Under the pieces are notes generated by a model. It was given only the letters and a program-made list of their open reading frames with translations, did no database searches and was not told where the DNA came from. Position numbers and translations under genes: made by a program. 64,000 nucleotides of DNA from Caenorhabditis elegans. Taxonomy: Eukaryota > Nematoda > Chromadorea > Rhabditida > Rhabditidae. How positions within the stretch are numbered: position 1 is the first letter of the stretch; every line of letters begins with the position of its first letter. Where the stretch lies: NCBI RefSeq assembly GCF_000002985.6, contig NC_003282.8:6882001-6946000 (forward strand). Reading direction: 5' to 3'. Below, piece by piece: positions 34,874 to 47,087 of the stretch.

Positions 34874-35280
34874 TCACTGACGTCACGGAAACTTGTTAAT
34901 TTTTGATTGTTGAATTCATTTTTTTTTCTTTCATCCAGATCAAACCTCAAACCCCACCCAGCATTCTGACACCAAACACGGTGCCCCGTTGATCTAAATT
35001 TGTTTGCATTTATTTTTTCTTTTATCATTTGTGTGCCCCCGTTGTTTCATCAATATTGCCGTTAATCTTTGTGAGCATTTTTTGTAGTAATTCAATAAAG
35101 TACTGTTGTTAATCTTTTTCAACAATATTTATGGTAACAATGTGAATTGTTTTATAAAACTAGTAGAAAGTGAGAGCGAAATGAAAAGGGAATCGAAATA
35201 GTCAAAACAGGCAAAACATAAATCAACAACAAAATTTGAGGATCTGAGAAGAGTCAATGGTGGAACAAATGAGAAAGATT
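34874..35280. other. Convergent 3' spacer, IMPDH / ruvb-2
   Basis: 407-bp spacer. AATAAA at 35094-35099 on the plus strand is a likely IMPDH poly(A) signal, about 220 nt after the stop. Nothing else is seen. Confidence 0.5.
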
Positions 35281-37398
<2,118 letters not shown>

Positions 37399-37956
37399 TT
37401 TGATGTCTGAAATTGAAATATAAAGCTGAAAATTTGCTGAAATTCGGAAAAAGTGAACCTAAAATTCGAAAATCGCGCGCACGAAACGCGCCAACCACAG
37501 AAAAAGCGTCAATCAAGGGGCACGAGAAGTGCGTCAACTCGCACTTTCTGCGTCTCACTCTCTAATTATATAGCAACGTGATCTGGAGTTGGATAAATTA
37601 ATTTTAAAAAAATTTATAAATTAAGCATTTAAAGTTATTTTGGTCGGTCAAGTTTTTGAAAGTGACTGGATATTAAAGAAAATTAATTTAATCTTTATGA
37701 GCCTTGTAAAATGTTTTCAAATTTGATCAATCGAGCATAAATAAATGTATTTATTTTATCAATTAAAAAAATCAGAACTTATAAAATCTTATGTATAAAA
37801 CCAATTATAAAAAAGATAAATATAGAAAAAAAGCGCAATTGAATACTTAGATGCTCTTTTTTTACCAGAATGTTCAAGTTCGATTGCCGGGATCATTTCT
37901 GAAGAAATTAATTAAAATGCCAAAAGAAATCAATCAAAACCTTTTTTCCCAATAAT

Positions 37957-38163
37957 TCAAAGATAAAATTTGCTCAATGTGAATAAGGAATAGCATGCTG
38001 TAATTGCCACAGTGATAACAAGAGCCCAATCAATAAATCTTCTTGAATTCGAATATTTGCTATAGATCACAATCTCATCATTCGGATCATCATTCTTACA
38101 AAGAAGTGGTACATCAACCAGTGAATACTCTAAAGATTTATGAATAGGTACAATGTTAGCCAT
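37957..38163 (-). CDS. Possible 68-residue single-pass membrane peptide
   Basis: An uninterrupted frame from ATG at 38163 (an in-frame upstream ATG at 38211 would add 16 residues) to TGA at 37957-37959. It encodes MANIVPIHKSLEYSLVDVP, an acidic CKNDDPNDEIVIY segment, SRRFIDW and a hydrophobic helix ALVITVAITACYSLFTL at the C-terminus, like a tail-anchored protein. I do not recognise a family. It lies about 560 bp upstream of ruvb-2 on the same strand. No supporting splice sites; it could be chance. Confidence 0.35.
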   Translation of the reverse strand: MANIVPIHKSLEYSLVDVPLLCKNDDPNDEIVIYSKYSNSRRFIDWALVITVAITACYSLFTLSKFYL

Positions 38164-38504
38164 TTGGAAGAGAAATGAGGGCGACGATGAGGCTGTATGC
38201 GGGGTTTTCAAAGCATATGCTTAGAAGCGAAGATTGCTATCAAGCCTTTGCCTTGTCTTCTCGCTTACACGTGGCAAGTCTTTTTTCTGGCTAGGAAATA
38301 CGATTTTAGAGAATTAAATCCGAGGCGGTGGAACGTTTTGGTAGAAATCCTGCATATCCTGAATTCAAACTTTCGGAAAGTGCTGTAGCAGTCGATTCCA
38401 TGATTCTATCGTAACCTACTTATAAGTTTTCATTTTCAGAAACTAATTTTCAAAAACTATCACAGAAATTTAACAGATACGCTGTACATTCGAAAAGAGC
38501 TCTA

Positions 38505-38725
38505 TATCCCACATATTCTCTATTAGTGCGGCACCTCAACCGCTCTATTTTAATAGCGTATATGTAACTCGCACGCTTTTGAAGATATCGAAAAATGAAA
38601 AACATAGAAAAAGAAAAAGATTTAACAAAGATGTTCTTAGTTGAAATTTTTGGCTTAAATCCGAGATATAAGCTGTCAAAGTTGAGCAATTGGGGGTGCC
38701 GAACTAATAGAGAATATACGGTATC
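38505..38725. repeat. Inverted repeat, CTCTATTAGT family
   Basis: ATATTCTCTATTAGTGCGGC with ACCTCAA at the left and TTGGGGGTGCC with GAACTAATAGAGAATATACGG at the right. It is related in sequence (CTCTATTAGT / ACTAATAGAG, ATACGGTAT ends) to the elements at 57690-58155 and 59712-59792. Confidence 0.6.
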
Positions 38726-39023
38726 AAAAATATTAAGAAGCAAATCATTTCAATTTTACTATACACATAAAAATAACCCAACAACAAAAAAATCGTTTAT
38801 TTCTTCAAAGGTCAAAATGAAAATTAGTCACAAAAATTATAAACTCTCATTGCAATTCACACAAAACAACATTAGACACTGTTTAAATGTAAGTCTGTTC
38901 TTGAGAATACATAAATCAGAAACAATAATACCAGAAATAAAGAGAGCACATAATTCAAATGACGATGAAGTTGAACTTTCATCAAATAGTAAAACTTAAT
39001 CGGAGTGAATTGAAGAATCAATA

Positions 39024-39092
39024 GGAAGATAAATGAAGTCCTGAATGACGCAGTGGATTTGTGAAAGAATAGATTCATATCTGTTGAAACAG
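39024..39092 (-). ncRNA. Candidate 21U-RNA locus (CTGTTTCA + YRNT)
   Basis: Minus-strand CTGTTTCA occupies 39092-39085. CATT follows with its T at 39044, so the predicted 21-mer is 39044-39024. Intergenic. Motif and spacing evidence only. Confidence 0.35.
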
Positions 39093-39805
39093 ACGGAGAT
39101 GGCATTCAAGCCATTATGTTTAATTAATTCAGTCAAACTGTTCACAAAGTTTTGAAGAAATGTGTGAAAGATCAGAATAACGTGGTTTCAGAAAAATGGA
39201 TATCTTTTAAAGTTGCGATACTGTATATTATCTATGAGTACTATTATACATTTAAAGTTTCCTTTATACTGTTAAGATTACTAATTTTAACTTACAAGAC
39301 ATGTATGCGTTTAAATTTTGAATAAAAAATCATGAAAACTGCAAATTAAATATATAATTATTTGGATGTAACTTGTTTTTAAATTTTGGAGCCCTCAGAA
39401 TTTTCCAGATGCTGAAGGTACTCTGTGGTATTTCTAAAATGTTTCAGCACTTATAAAGGTTAATTTTGGTAATTTTTATGTTAATTGTTTTTCGTCTCTG
39501 GTGCAATCTGTAGATGACACTGGTTTTGCGTCAACTGTATCAAATATTTCTGTAAAAGTTCAATAGAATCTAAATTGGCAATGTCAACTGATTACTTAAC
39601 CTAGACTATTGACATAATGTAATCACTAAATGATTGATAACTTGATGTTGATCTATTCTACATCATAACTGATAACGCTCATCTTCTGATAATTTAAATT
39701 AAAAAATAAAAATGCTCGAGAACTATGCTCATGAACCTTTTGAAATGGTTAGCTCACCGGAAGCTCAAATGTCGTCAGACAGAGAACGACAACATTTCAC
39801 AGTGA

Positions 39806-39813
39806 TATAAAAG
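39806..39813 (+). promoter_or_regulatory. TATA box of the Pro-rich repeat gene
   Basis: TATAAAAG lies 42 bp upstream of the ATG at 39855, a spacing that fits a short untrimmed leader. Confidence 0.45.
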
Positions 39814-39854
39814 AAAAAGGAAAAACTGAAATAGTATCACTCATTGAATTCACA

Positions 39855-40991
39855 ATGAGAACTTTCCAATTAACACTACTCTTCACCGCTTTGGCGGTAA
39901 CTTCTCTGGCGGCTCCGCGTTTCTCAGTTGGTGAGACTGCTTCTCGTCGTCCACCACCACCACCGAAGGGAACTGGAACTCCACCACCACCACCAACTGG
40001 AGAACCACAGGATCTTTCTGGAGAAGGTAATGCTTCTCGTCGTCCACCACCACCACCGAAGGGAACTGGAACCCCACCACCACCACCAACTGGAGAACCA
40101 CAGGATCTTTCTGCAGAAGGTAATGCTTCTCGTCGTCCACCACCGCCACCGAAGGAACTGGAACCCCACCACCACCACCAACTGGAGAACCACAGGATCT
40201 TTCTACAGAAGGTAATGCTTCTCGTCGTCCACCACCACCACCGAAGGGAACTGGAACCCCACCACCACCACCAACTGGAGAACCACAGGATCTTTCTGGA
40301 GAAGGTAATGCTTCTCGTCGTCCACCACCACCACCGAAGGGAACTGGAAGCCCACCACCACCACCAACTGGAGAACCACAGGATCTTTCTGGAGAAGGTA
40401 ATGCTTCTCGTCGTCCACCACCACCACCGAAGGGAACTGGAAGCCCACCACCACCACCAACTGGAGAACCACAGGATCTTTCTACAGAAGGTAATGCTTC
40501 TCGTCGTCCACCACCGCCACCGAAGGGAACTGGAACCCCACCACCACCACCAACTGGAGAACCACAGGATCTTTCTGCAGAAGGTTATGCTTCTCGTCGT
40601 CCACCACCACCACCGAAGGGAACTGGAAGCCCAACACCACCACCAACTGGAGAACCACAGGATCTTTCTGGAGAAGGTAATGCTTCTCGTCGTCCACCAC
40701 CACCACCGAAGGGAACTGGAAGCCCACCACCACCACCAACTGGAGAACCACAGGATCTTTCTGGAGAAGGTAATGCTTCTCGTCGTCCACCACCACCACC
40801 GAAGGGAACTGGAACCCCACCACCACCAACTGGAGAGCCAGAGAAAATATAGACAACTGTGTAAAAATGTTGAAATTTCCCTTGTACCAATAAAACTTGT
40901 TGTATTAGAAATTCTGAATACTGTTGTGCCTTCGGCAACGTCTCTACCAAGATTTAACATATTGTCGAGCAACAAATATCTTGAGCCTTAA
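39855..40991 (+). CDS. Secreted Pro-rich tandem-repeat protein, reading frame broken in repeat 3
   Basis: Signal peptide MRTFQLTLLFTALAVTSLA is followed by ten tandem 93-bp units (starts near 39938, 40030, 40123, 40215, then every 93 bp to 40774). Each codes for 31 residues of the form ASRRPPPPPKGTG, xPPPPPTGEPQDLS, xEGN. No family is recognised; the role is unknown, probably extracellular. In unit 3 the run GAAGGGAAC reads GAAGGAAC (about 40152-40155), a one-base loss that shifts the frame. As written, the frame then reads His-rich repeats (HHHHQLENHRIFL) to a stop at 40989-40991 (378 residues). The frame used by units 1-2 would, with one more base, run through all ten units to GEPEKI and a stop at 40850-40852. 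Sequencing or assembly error, a real allele, or programmed use of two frames are all possible. Confidence 0.65.
   Translation: MRTFQLTLLFTALAVTSLAAPRFSVGETASRRPPPPPKGTGTPPPPPTGEPQDLSGEGNASRRPPPPPKGTGTPPPPPTGEPQDLSAEGNASRRPPPPPKELEPHHHHQLENHRIFLQKVMLLVVHHHHRRELEPHHHHQLENHRIFLEKVMLLVVHHHHRRELEAHHHHQLENHRIFLEKVMLLVVHHHHRRELEAHHHHQLENHRIFLQKVMLLVVHHRHRRELEPHHHHQLENHRIFLQKVMLLVVHHHHRRELEAQHHHQLENHRIFLEKVMLLVVHHHHRRELEAHHHHQLENHRIFLEKVMLLVVHHHHRRELEPHHHQLESQRKYRQLCKNVEISLVPIKLVVLEILNTVVPSATSLPRFNILSSNKYLEP
39938..40846 (+). repeat. Ten-unit 93-bp minisatellite (coding)
   Basis: Units begin GCTTCTCGTCGTCCACC and end with GAAGGTAAT (GAAGGTTAT once). Variation among units is mainly ACT/ACC/AGC before the second Pro run and GGA/GCA/ACA in the S-x-E position. 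The last unit has one CCA fewer. Because the period is a multiple of three and stop-free in several frames, long spurious frames exist on both strands. Confidence 0.9.
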
Positions 40992-41369
40992 ATTTCGTGT
41001 TATTCAGAAAAATGAGTACCTTAAGAATTTACGCTGTTTACACAATAATCAAACAATTTTAAATTTGCAATATCATGACCAGACTATTTATCGACAAAGT
41101 TCCGAAAATGCTAGAGTTTGCTGTTTTTAAAGAATCAATGTATTGGAAAATTTGTAATCTCTGAAATAATTAATCTGGTCATGAAACGGAGTATTTAAAA
41201 ATTCTAAAATTTGGTTTGTTAACCGTGCCCAGACAGGTAGATTCCCAGACCAGATAGAAAATTTCAACAAATTTAATCTCATTTTTCGAATCTCATTTTA
41301 TTTCTCCCATTTTTATTTCTGGACTTGGTGCAGACCAAGAACATCAAACAGATTTGTTTCATTTGAAAA
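40992..41369. other. Spacer between Pro-rich gene and GT92 gene
   Basis: AT-rich spacer of about 380 bp on the same strand as both neighbours. No recognisable element. Confidence 0.4.
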
Positions 41370-43407
41370 ATGCGACTTCAAAATATGTTCAGAAGTAAAT
41401 TCTGTCTGTTTTTTGTGATATTTCTACTACTAGTATTATTGTATACAGCTCCAGTTAGTCAACTGTTGAAGAAATCATCAAATACTAGAACATCGGAGAA
41501 TACAACAAATTATATTAGTAGAATTAAAAATTCAATTCCAAAATCTGGAGTGATTATTGATCCACAAAGACGTTTAAGCAGAGTTCTTCCAGTTTCCCAT
41601 GTTTTCATTACATCTGCCTACTACTATCCAACATCCAAATCGTAAGAAATTTTTCAAAAATTTGAAAAAAATTGTCCGTTTTAGATTGGGATCAAACGCG
41701 ATTGCATTGAATATGGTTGTTGATTCAGTTAATTTTAGTGTTGAAAATGCAATATACAAAGTTATTGGATCAAATGGTACTCATTCTGATTCAACAGAAG
41801 CTGTCTCAAAAGTGTAAGTTCGGAGAAACCGAGAAATTTAAAATCAAGATTTTTAGAGAAGGAGTTCCAAGTTGTCGTTATACTACTGCGATGGCTAGAA
41901 CGAACACAATAGAGAATTTGAAAAAATTGGAAATGGAATCCAATGGAGTAAAAGTTGAGGTGAGTATACATTCTTGAATGTCCCTAGTCTCTCTTTCATT
42001 TCAAAAATAGATCCCGGAACCATAAAAAAATTACTTTAAACAAAACACTTTATCAGCTTATGTGACAGCAGCGAGTAACGCAAATCCACATTAAAAGGTG
42101 TTTCAGAAAAAAAAGTTGTAAGCATTTGGATAAAACCTCAAGTAATTCAATAATTTTCTATAAAATTAAAACTATCCATAATCTCAGATTCCGTTCAAAA
42201 TGGCTTGTTATTCAGCTCCAAAACCAGTTATCATATGCATTTCTCCACAATTTGTTGCAGAACAATGGCAAATGTTTTTGATGCATGTACACGTGGCAAA
42301 TCGGTTGGCTTCACATTGACTTCGAAAGTAATCACAAAAATTTCAGATTTGGAGGGCATCTTCATATGTACATAACTTCAATGATAGAATCTTATTTTGA
42401 ATTAATGAGAGAATATGAAAGACAGGGATATTTGACACTTGATTATTGGTTAAGAATGAAATTTGAGAAAATTGAAACACCGTATTTTGAGCCAAACGGG
42501 AATATTGAATGGAGAAATCAAGCAGGAGCAGAGACAGATTGTCTTTTGCAGTACAAGGAAGCTGCACAATACATTGCATTTTTTGATATGGACGATATCC
42601 TGTTCCCAGCAAGTTATTCAACATATTTGGAAGAATTTAATGCGGAATGGGCAATTGAACCGAATACGACATCACTGTTTTACGGAAGACGGGAGCATGA
42701 GTTCGTGAAAGGTAAAAGTCCTGAAAACCACATCCAATTGCACGATTGTTTTAGCTGAAACAATGTCAGAGTTCAGTTTCTCTGAACTTGTCGCCAGTCT
42801 CCGATCGTCTCCAACCGTGAAACGTGGAAAAGTCGTTGTAAAACCAGAAACCTACAATCACACGTGGATTCATTACAGTTGGCATGAAGATCCAAATACG
42901 AGGTGGGGAAATATTGAACTTGCGAGATTCAATTAAAACTTTTACCCTTTCAGGCATAATGTCAGTTTCCCTCATCTTGTTCATGTTCAACGACCACTCC
43001 AGAAAAATGGTCATAACAATATCACACATCTCTGGAAAATGGAATTTGAACCATTAAACGAAACAATCAGAGAAGAAGATATTAAAGCGATTGAATATGA
43101 TTTTTGGAGAATGCGGAATCAATCTCGAGTCGTTGAAATTTCAAAACGACTTCCAAGTGAAGATTTTTATTTGCCAATTGTATTCAAATGTTATTATGAT
43201 TCATTCTATGGTTTCATATTTGATAACAAACGTCGAAAAGGTCCAATGCAATGCCCGAATGCAGATCTTTGTGAATTACCACAAAGAGAAGAATATCGTT
43301 GTGTACATTCAGATGCTGAATATTATTCAGGACCCCATATGGAACCATTTACATTTCATTTCTCGAGTAATTCATTTTGGACTAAAGACATCGGATGTTA
43401 TCAGTAA
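41370..43407 (+). CDS. Glycosyltransferase family 92 (DUF23) type II membrane protein
   Basis: GT92 enzymes are Golgi glycosyltransferases, some of which add galactose to N-glycan core fucose in worms. The family is greatly expanded in nematodes. Seven exons: 41370-41641, 41685-41813, 41857-41959, 42188-42303, 42347-42711, 42755-42902 and 42954-43407, 528 residues. Short cytoplasmic N-terminus, signal anchor [18 protein letters not shown] (residues 11-28) and stem. The catalytic domain has [13 protein letters not shown]-like early strands (here [11 protein letters not shown]), [17 protein letters not shown] near 209-225, the DxD-type [10 protein letters not shown] near 285-294 and a Cys-rich C-terminal part (CYYDSF...CPNADLC...CVHSD). 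All phases close. It is convergent with the esterase gene. Substrate cannot be read from sequence. Confidence 0.88.
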
Positions 43408-44165
43408 ATATGTTATGTTATCCAGTTTCAAACAATTAACAATAAAAATTTTAAAATTTATATTTCTTTATCAAATACCATATTTTTTCAGAGTGCATCA
43501 TTTTTTGCCACAAGAAACGTGTTTTTTGGGTGTACGCCATTGCAGTTTTTCTTTGGGAAATACGTACATATGACGTCAACATTTCAAAATCCCGCATTGA
43601 AATCTTCCAATCTCAAAAATTTTGAACAGGATACAGACTATAGTATTTGAAACAAAGAACTGAAGCCACTATATTCAGGTGTTTGAGACAAAACAGATCT
43701 AGTCAAAAGATAAACTATGTGGAAACATGAAATCTCGACTGTAGATCTACTCATTTTCAAAGGACAGAAACACAAATAATTCTTTGTAGACAGAAAAATT
43801 TCGAAGAGGAAATATTTTGGGGATGTTCAATTGGTTATTTGGAATCAGAAACCTGATATTGGCAGACACGCGATTCTGAAACTCGTTTTATACTGATTAC
43901 CGCTGAAAGTCTCGAAGTAGTTTACAGTTTTCTCCGCTACTTCAAATAGTTTTGGAAACTTTCTAGTTAAATATATGTGCCAAAGTTTGATGAACTCCAA
44001 TTATTTGCCCTAGTTTCTATCTCAATTATGTCATAGACACCTCCAGGGTCCGGGCCGCGAAAAGAGCTAACACGATTTACTAGGTGTCGATTTACGGACA
44101 CCAAGTGTTTAAAAAGTTATGTATTTCATTAAAAATTTATTTTTGAAATATTTCAATATCAATAA
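43408..44165. other. Convergent 3' spacer, GT92 / carboxylesterase
   Basis: 758 bp without a recognisable gene. A short direct/inverted-like patch (TAGGTGTCGATTTACGGACACCAAGTG near 44080-44106) is the only structure seen. Confidence 0.4.
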
Positions 44166-46420
44166 TTAATTTTTGACAGTGTAACAGTCATGATCAAGTC
44201 CATCTAATTGAATATACAAATGTCTATCCCGTGGCTGAACACAACATATTTTCCCAACAAGACATCCTGTTAGAAATATTAAAGCAATTATCAACATAGA
44301 AATATACAAATATGGCAATTGGTCTTCAGATACATTGAATTTAGCTGACCGGGTTATGGCTACTTTTAGTTGTTTTGCAGCTGTAATATTTTGATCATAT
44401 TCGAACATGTCTTTCAACCAGTATTTGATGATCTGGAAAGTAAAAATAATTTTCAAAGTTTTGAAATGAAATACCTCTTTCTCGAAATTAGTTTTCATTG
44501 AAGACTTTTCTCCGGTCGTTTCATTCCAGTAAAAATTGAAATAACTTGAATTTTCAAAAGTCGACATTTCAAATCCACCGCCTGGCTCTCCAAATTTCAC
44601 AAAGTTCATGAACATTTCTTGGTACGATTTGGCAAGATGTATCTCATTTTCATCTTTTTCAAATGCATGAACGCCCATTATATAGGAAAGATCATCAGTA
44701 TGAGAAGGATGTTTTGGATATGAATATTCATAGAAATATGTCTAAAAATATATAATTTTTAAAAAGGTATTAGAAAGGTTGGTTTTTTTAATTATTTTTA
44801 GTAGTTAACCTACCGGAATTCCTTTATCTAACTGTTTATCGACTTTCAGTTTGGTTTGGGCAAGAATTCCAAAAGTTTCATCCGCGTGTTTGTTAAGATC
44901 TGAAACTTATGAAGGGATGATTATAATACTTTAAATTGCTTTCATCAAAATTACTACCAATTCCTCACCAAATCTTCCGTACTTCCTATCGTCTCTATAT
45001 TTGTCATCACACTCTTTATAGTTTTCATATCCGAGTGTTTCAACAATATTGTGATACGCGTGAAATTTGTCCAGTTCTTTATAAGTACATCCTGTCAGAG
45101 TTGGGATATTTTTTGGTTTTTCATAGAAATCCTGAACTAGAACATTCTGAATGAGTGGTTCTCGAAGGACAAGACCACTGTAAATTGGATGTCCTTCGTC
45201 TTCCAGACTTCGCTGAATTCTGCATGAGTTTAGCAATTAGAAATAAAAAGTTCTCAATAAAGGCTGAAATTTAAAAACAAACCTCAATAACTCCATTGAA
45301 TCAATATCTTGAAGGCATTCCATCATGTAAGAATCTTGCTCAAAACTTGTCATCCTACTTTTTAAATCTTGTGGAACCGAACAGTTTGCATATTGAATAA
45401 ATCGCATCGTTTTCTCTATTTCAAACTCCAGAGAGTCCCATACATTCACTGATGACATACAAATTACACGTTGGAAGTAGCTTAATAATATATATTTTGA
45501 AGTTGCAAAATTTACTTGAAACTACCTCAAATCTGTATTAATTTCAGTACTGAATGCCATTACAGAGACAACATGACCACCATAAGAATGCCCAAATGCC
45601 GTGACTCGATCACTGCTCCCTCCGAAATTGTGAATCTCTGATTTCACAAATTCAAGGGCCAATAGAATATCTAAAAACAATAATAGATTGAAGAGTTACT
45701 AGTAAAAAAGTGAACCATAAAGTGCCAAATTGTTTGGAGCAACATTCTGATCTTCTACAACAAAATGTGAAAAGAGTCCAAGGCGAAAAGCAGGGATCAC
45801 AAGAATCACATCTGAAATTCTACATTATAGTTTTGTTATGAAAAATTAAATTAAAAAAAAAACCTCGACTAGAAAATGTGTCAAATAGGTATTTATCCTC
45901 AAACATGACTGCCGAGTCATAAACCAACTCTCCTCCATGAACGTAAAACACCACTGAACAGTTTTTTGAGCTCTGAAGTACAATTAATAGATAGTAAAAC
46001 ATTCAAAGATACAACTTACCAAACAAGTATCCGTTGTGAAAATATTTATGTGAAGGCAATCTTCATCTATCCATTTTTGTGGGCTTTTTGAAGTCGAGGA
46101 ATTTGACATACAAGCTGGGCCGTACTCTAAAACACATATTTTCTTAGATTTCAAAACTTTTATTATCGGGGTTTTGAAAATCAAAAGTTCCTACCAGTTG
46201 CATTCAGAATCCCTTCCCATTTCTCAGCAGCCATTGGTTTTTGAAATCTCAATTTTCCAATCGGAGGCTTTGCAAATGGAATCTTCTTGAATGTTTGATA
46301 CGATCCTATTTGATTTCCATTTATACTGCCCAGGGAGGTGGTAATAACACCAGCTTCACACGATTTGTAGGCAGAATAGACAATAAGAAGTACAAATATT
46401 AACATGTCGAAGTTTCCCAT
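44166..46420 (-). CDS. Membrane-anchored carboxylesterase type B (cholinesterase-like)
   Basis: Alpha/beta-hydrolase of the carboxylesterase/cholinesterase family. Ten exons: 46420-46195, 46126-46020, 45972-45864, 45811-45716, 45670-45526, 45480-45283, 45219-44969, 44899-44814, 44741-44475 and 44432-44166, 583 residues. It has a signal peptide (DMLIFVLLIVYSAYKSCEAG), the entry motif FKKIPFAKPPIGKLRFQKP and an oxyanion-region YVHGGELV in place of the usual HGGG/HGGA. The nucleophile elbow is GHSYGG (Ser near 208), the catalytic acid probably Glu in YKELDKF (near 342) and the His in SHTDDLSYIMG (near 420). The nucleophile motif is GxSxG but not the common GESAG. A C-terminal membrane helix (LYISMLIIALIFLTGCLVG) and cytoplasmic tail make it type I. 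Probably active; substrate unknown. I believe this is T22D1.11. Confidence 0.88.
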
Positions 46421-46828
46421 ATAGGACAGAGCAATAAAATATCCAAATGCAAATAAGTGCAACTAAATGATAATCGAACAGATAACACATACATATAGAG
46501 AACACTAATAAAGAAATAGAGACCCAGATAGATAAGATAGTTCTGCAATAATTATTCGTGTGCCTTGTTTTTTTATCGATTAGCTCAGGAAAGGTTATCT
46601 TACTATTAGGGAAATGTTAACATCGTGTTATTTTTCTGATTTTGAGCAGCTCTCTGGCACCATTTGGCTGAGCTTTTGAGTCGTTTTAACACGTTGACAA
46701 ATCTCACCAAAAATCGCCGACGAATGTTGAGTACTGTTAACGAGTACTGTAAAACGTTTAAAAAAAACTAGAAAAATTACAAATTTTCTTTAATCCATGA
46801 ATTCGTAAAATAAGTTGTAATATTTCCA

Positions 46829-46896
46829 CTGTTTCAACATCAACATTTATGATCCTAGGTTTGGTTTTCAAATAATGATTATTTCTCCGAAATTCT
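46829..46896 (+). ncRNA. Candidate 21U-RNA locus (CTGTTTCA + YRNT)
   Basis: CTGTTTCA at 46829-46836, then TAAT with T at 46876; predicted 21-mer 46876-46896. Intergenic. Confidence 0.38.
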
Positions 46897-46930
46897 CAAA
46901 ATCTTTGTCGAAATGTTTACATGAAAATTT

Positions 46931-46938
46931 TGAAACAG
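46931..46938 (-). promoter_or_regulatory. CTGTTTCA octamer without a good YRNT
   Basis: Minus-strand CTGTTTCA. No YRNT with T at 38-42 nt downstream, so this is a weaker 21U-RNA candidate. Confidence 0.2.
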
Positions 46939-47087
46939 TTAAAAAATTCATTTTCAAACCATAAAGTCAAATGAAAAAATTCATTGAGAACGTTGAGAAA
47001 TCGGTGGCACCCGAGAAATATACAATACAATTATGTCGTGATGAATCATATTAAAATGTTTAAATTGGAGTAGAATATGTTATAGAC

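Larger units (their letters stand above)
38164..39805. other. Gene-poor spacer with one inverted repeat
   Basis: 1.6 kb, AT-rich. It holds the CTCTATTAGT inverted repeat (about 38505-38725) and a candidate 21U-RNA motif on the minus strand (39024-39092). Open frames here are short and overlap the repeat; none is supported. Confidence 0.45.
46421..47087. other. Spacer upstream of the esterase with two opposed 21U-type motifs
   Basis: 667 bp between the GPCR stop and the esterase start (both minus strand). CTGTTTCA occurs on the plus strand at 46829-46836 and on the minus strand at 46938-46931. No coding exon is visible. Confidence 0.45.

Noticed and set aside
38872-39105. 77-residue hydrophobic minus-strand frame
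   Set aside because: Single short frame without splice or promoter support; overlaps a 21U-type motif. Chance in AT-rich DNA is likelier.
39797-40975. 392-residue Trp/Gly-rich minus-strand frame across the Pro-rich gene
   Set aside because: It is the antisense of a 93-bp, stop-free tandem repeat; a period divisible by three keeps every frame open. No signal peptide, splice context or sensible composition.
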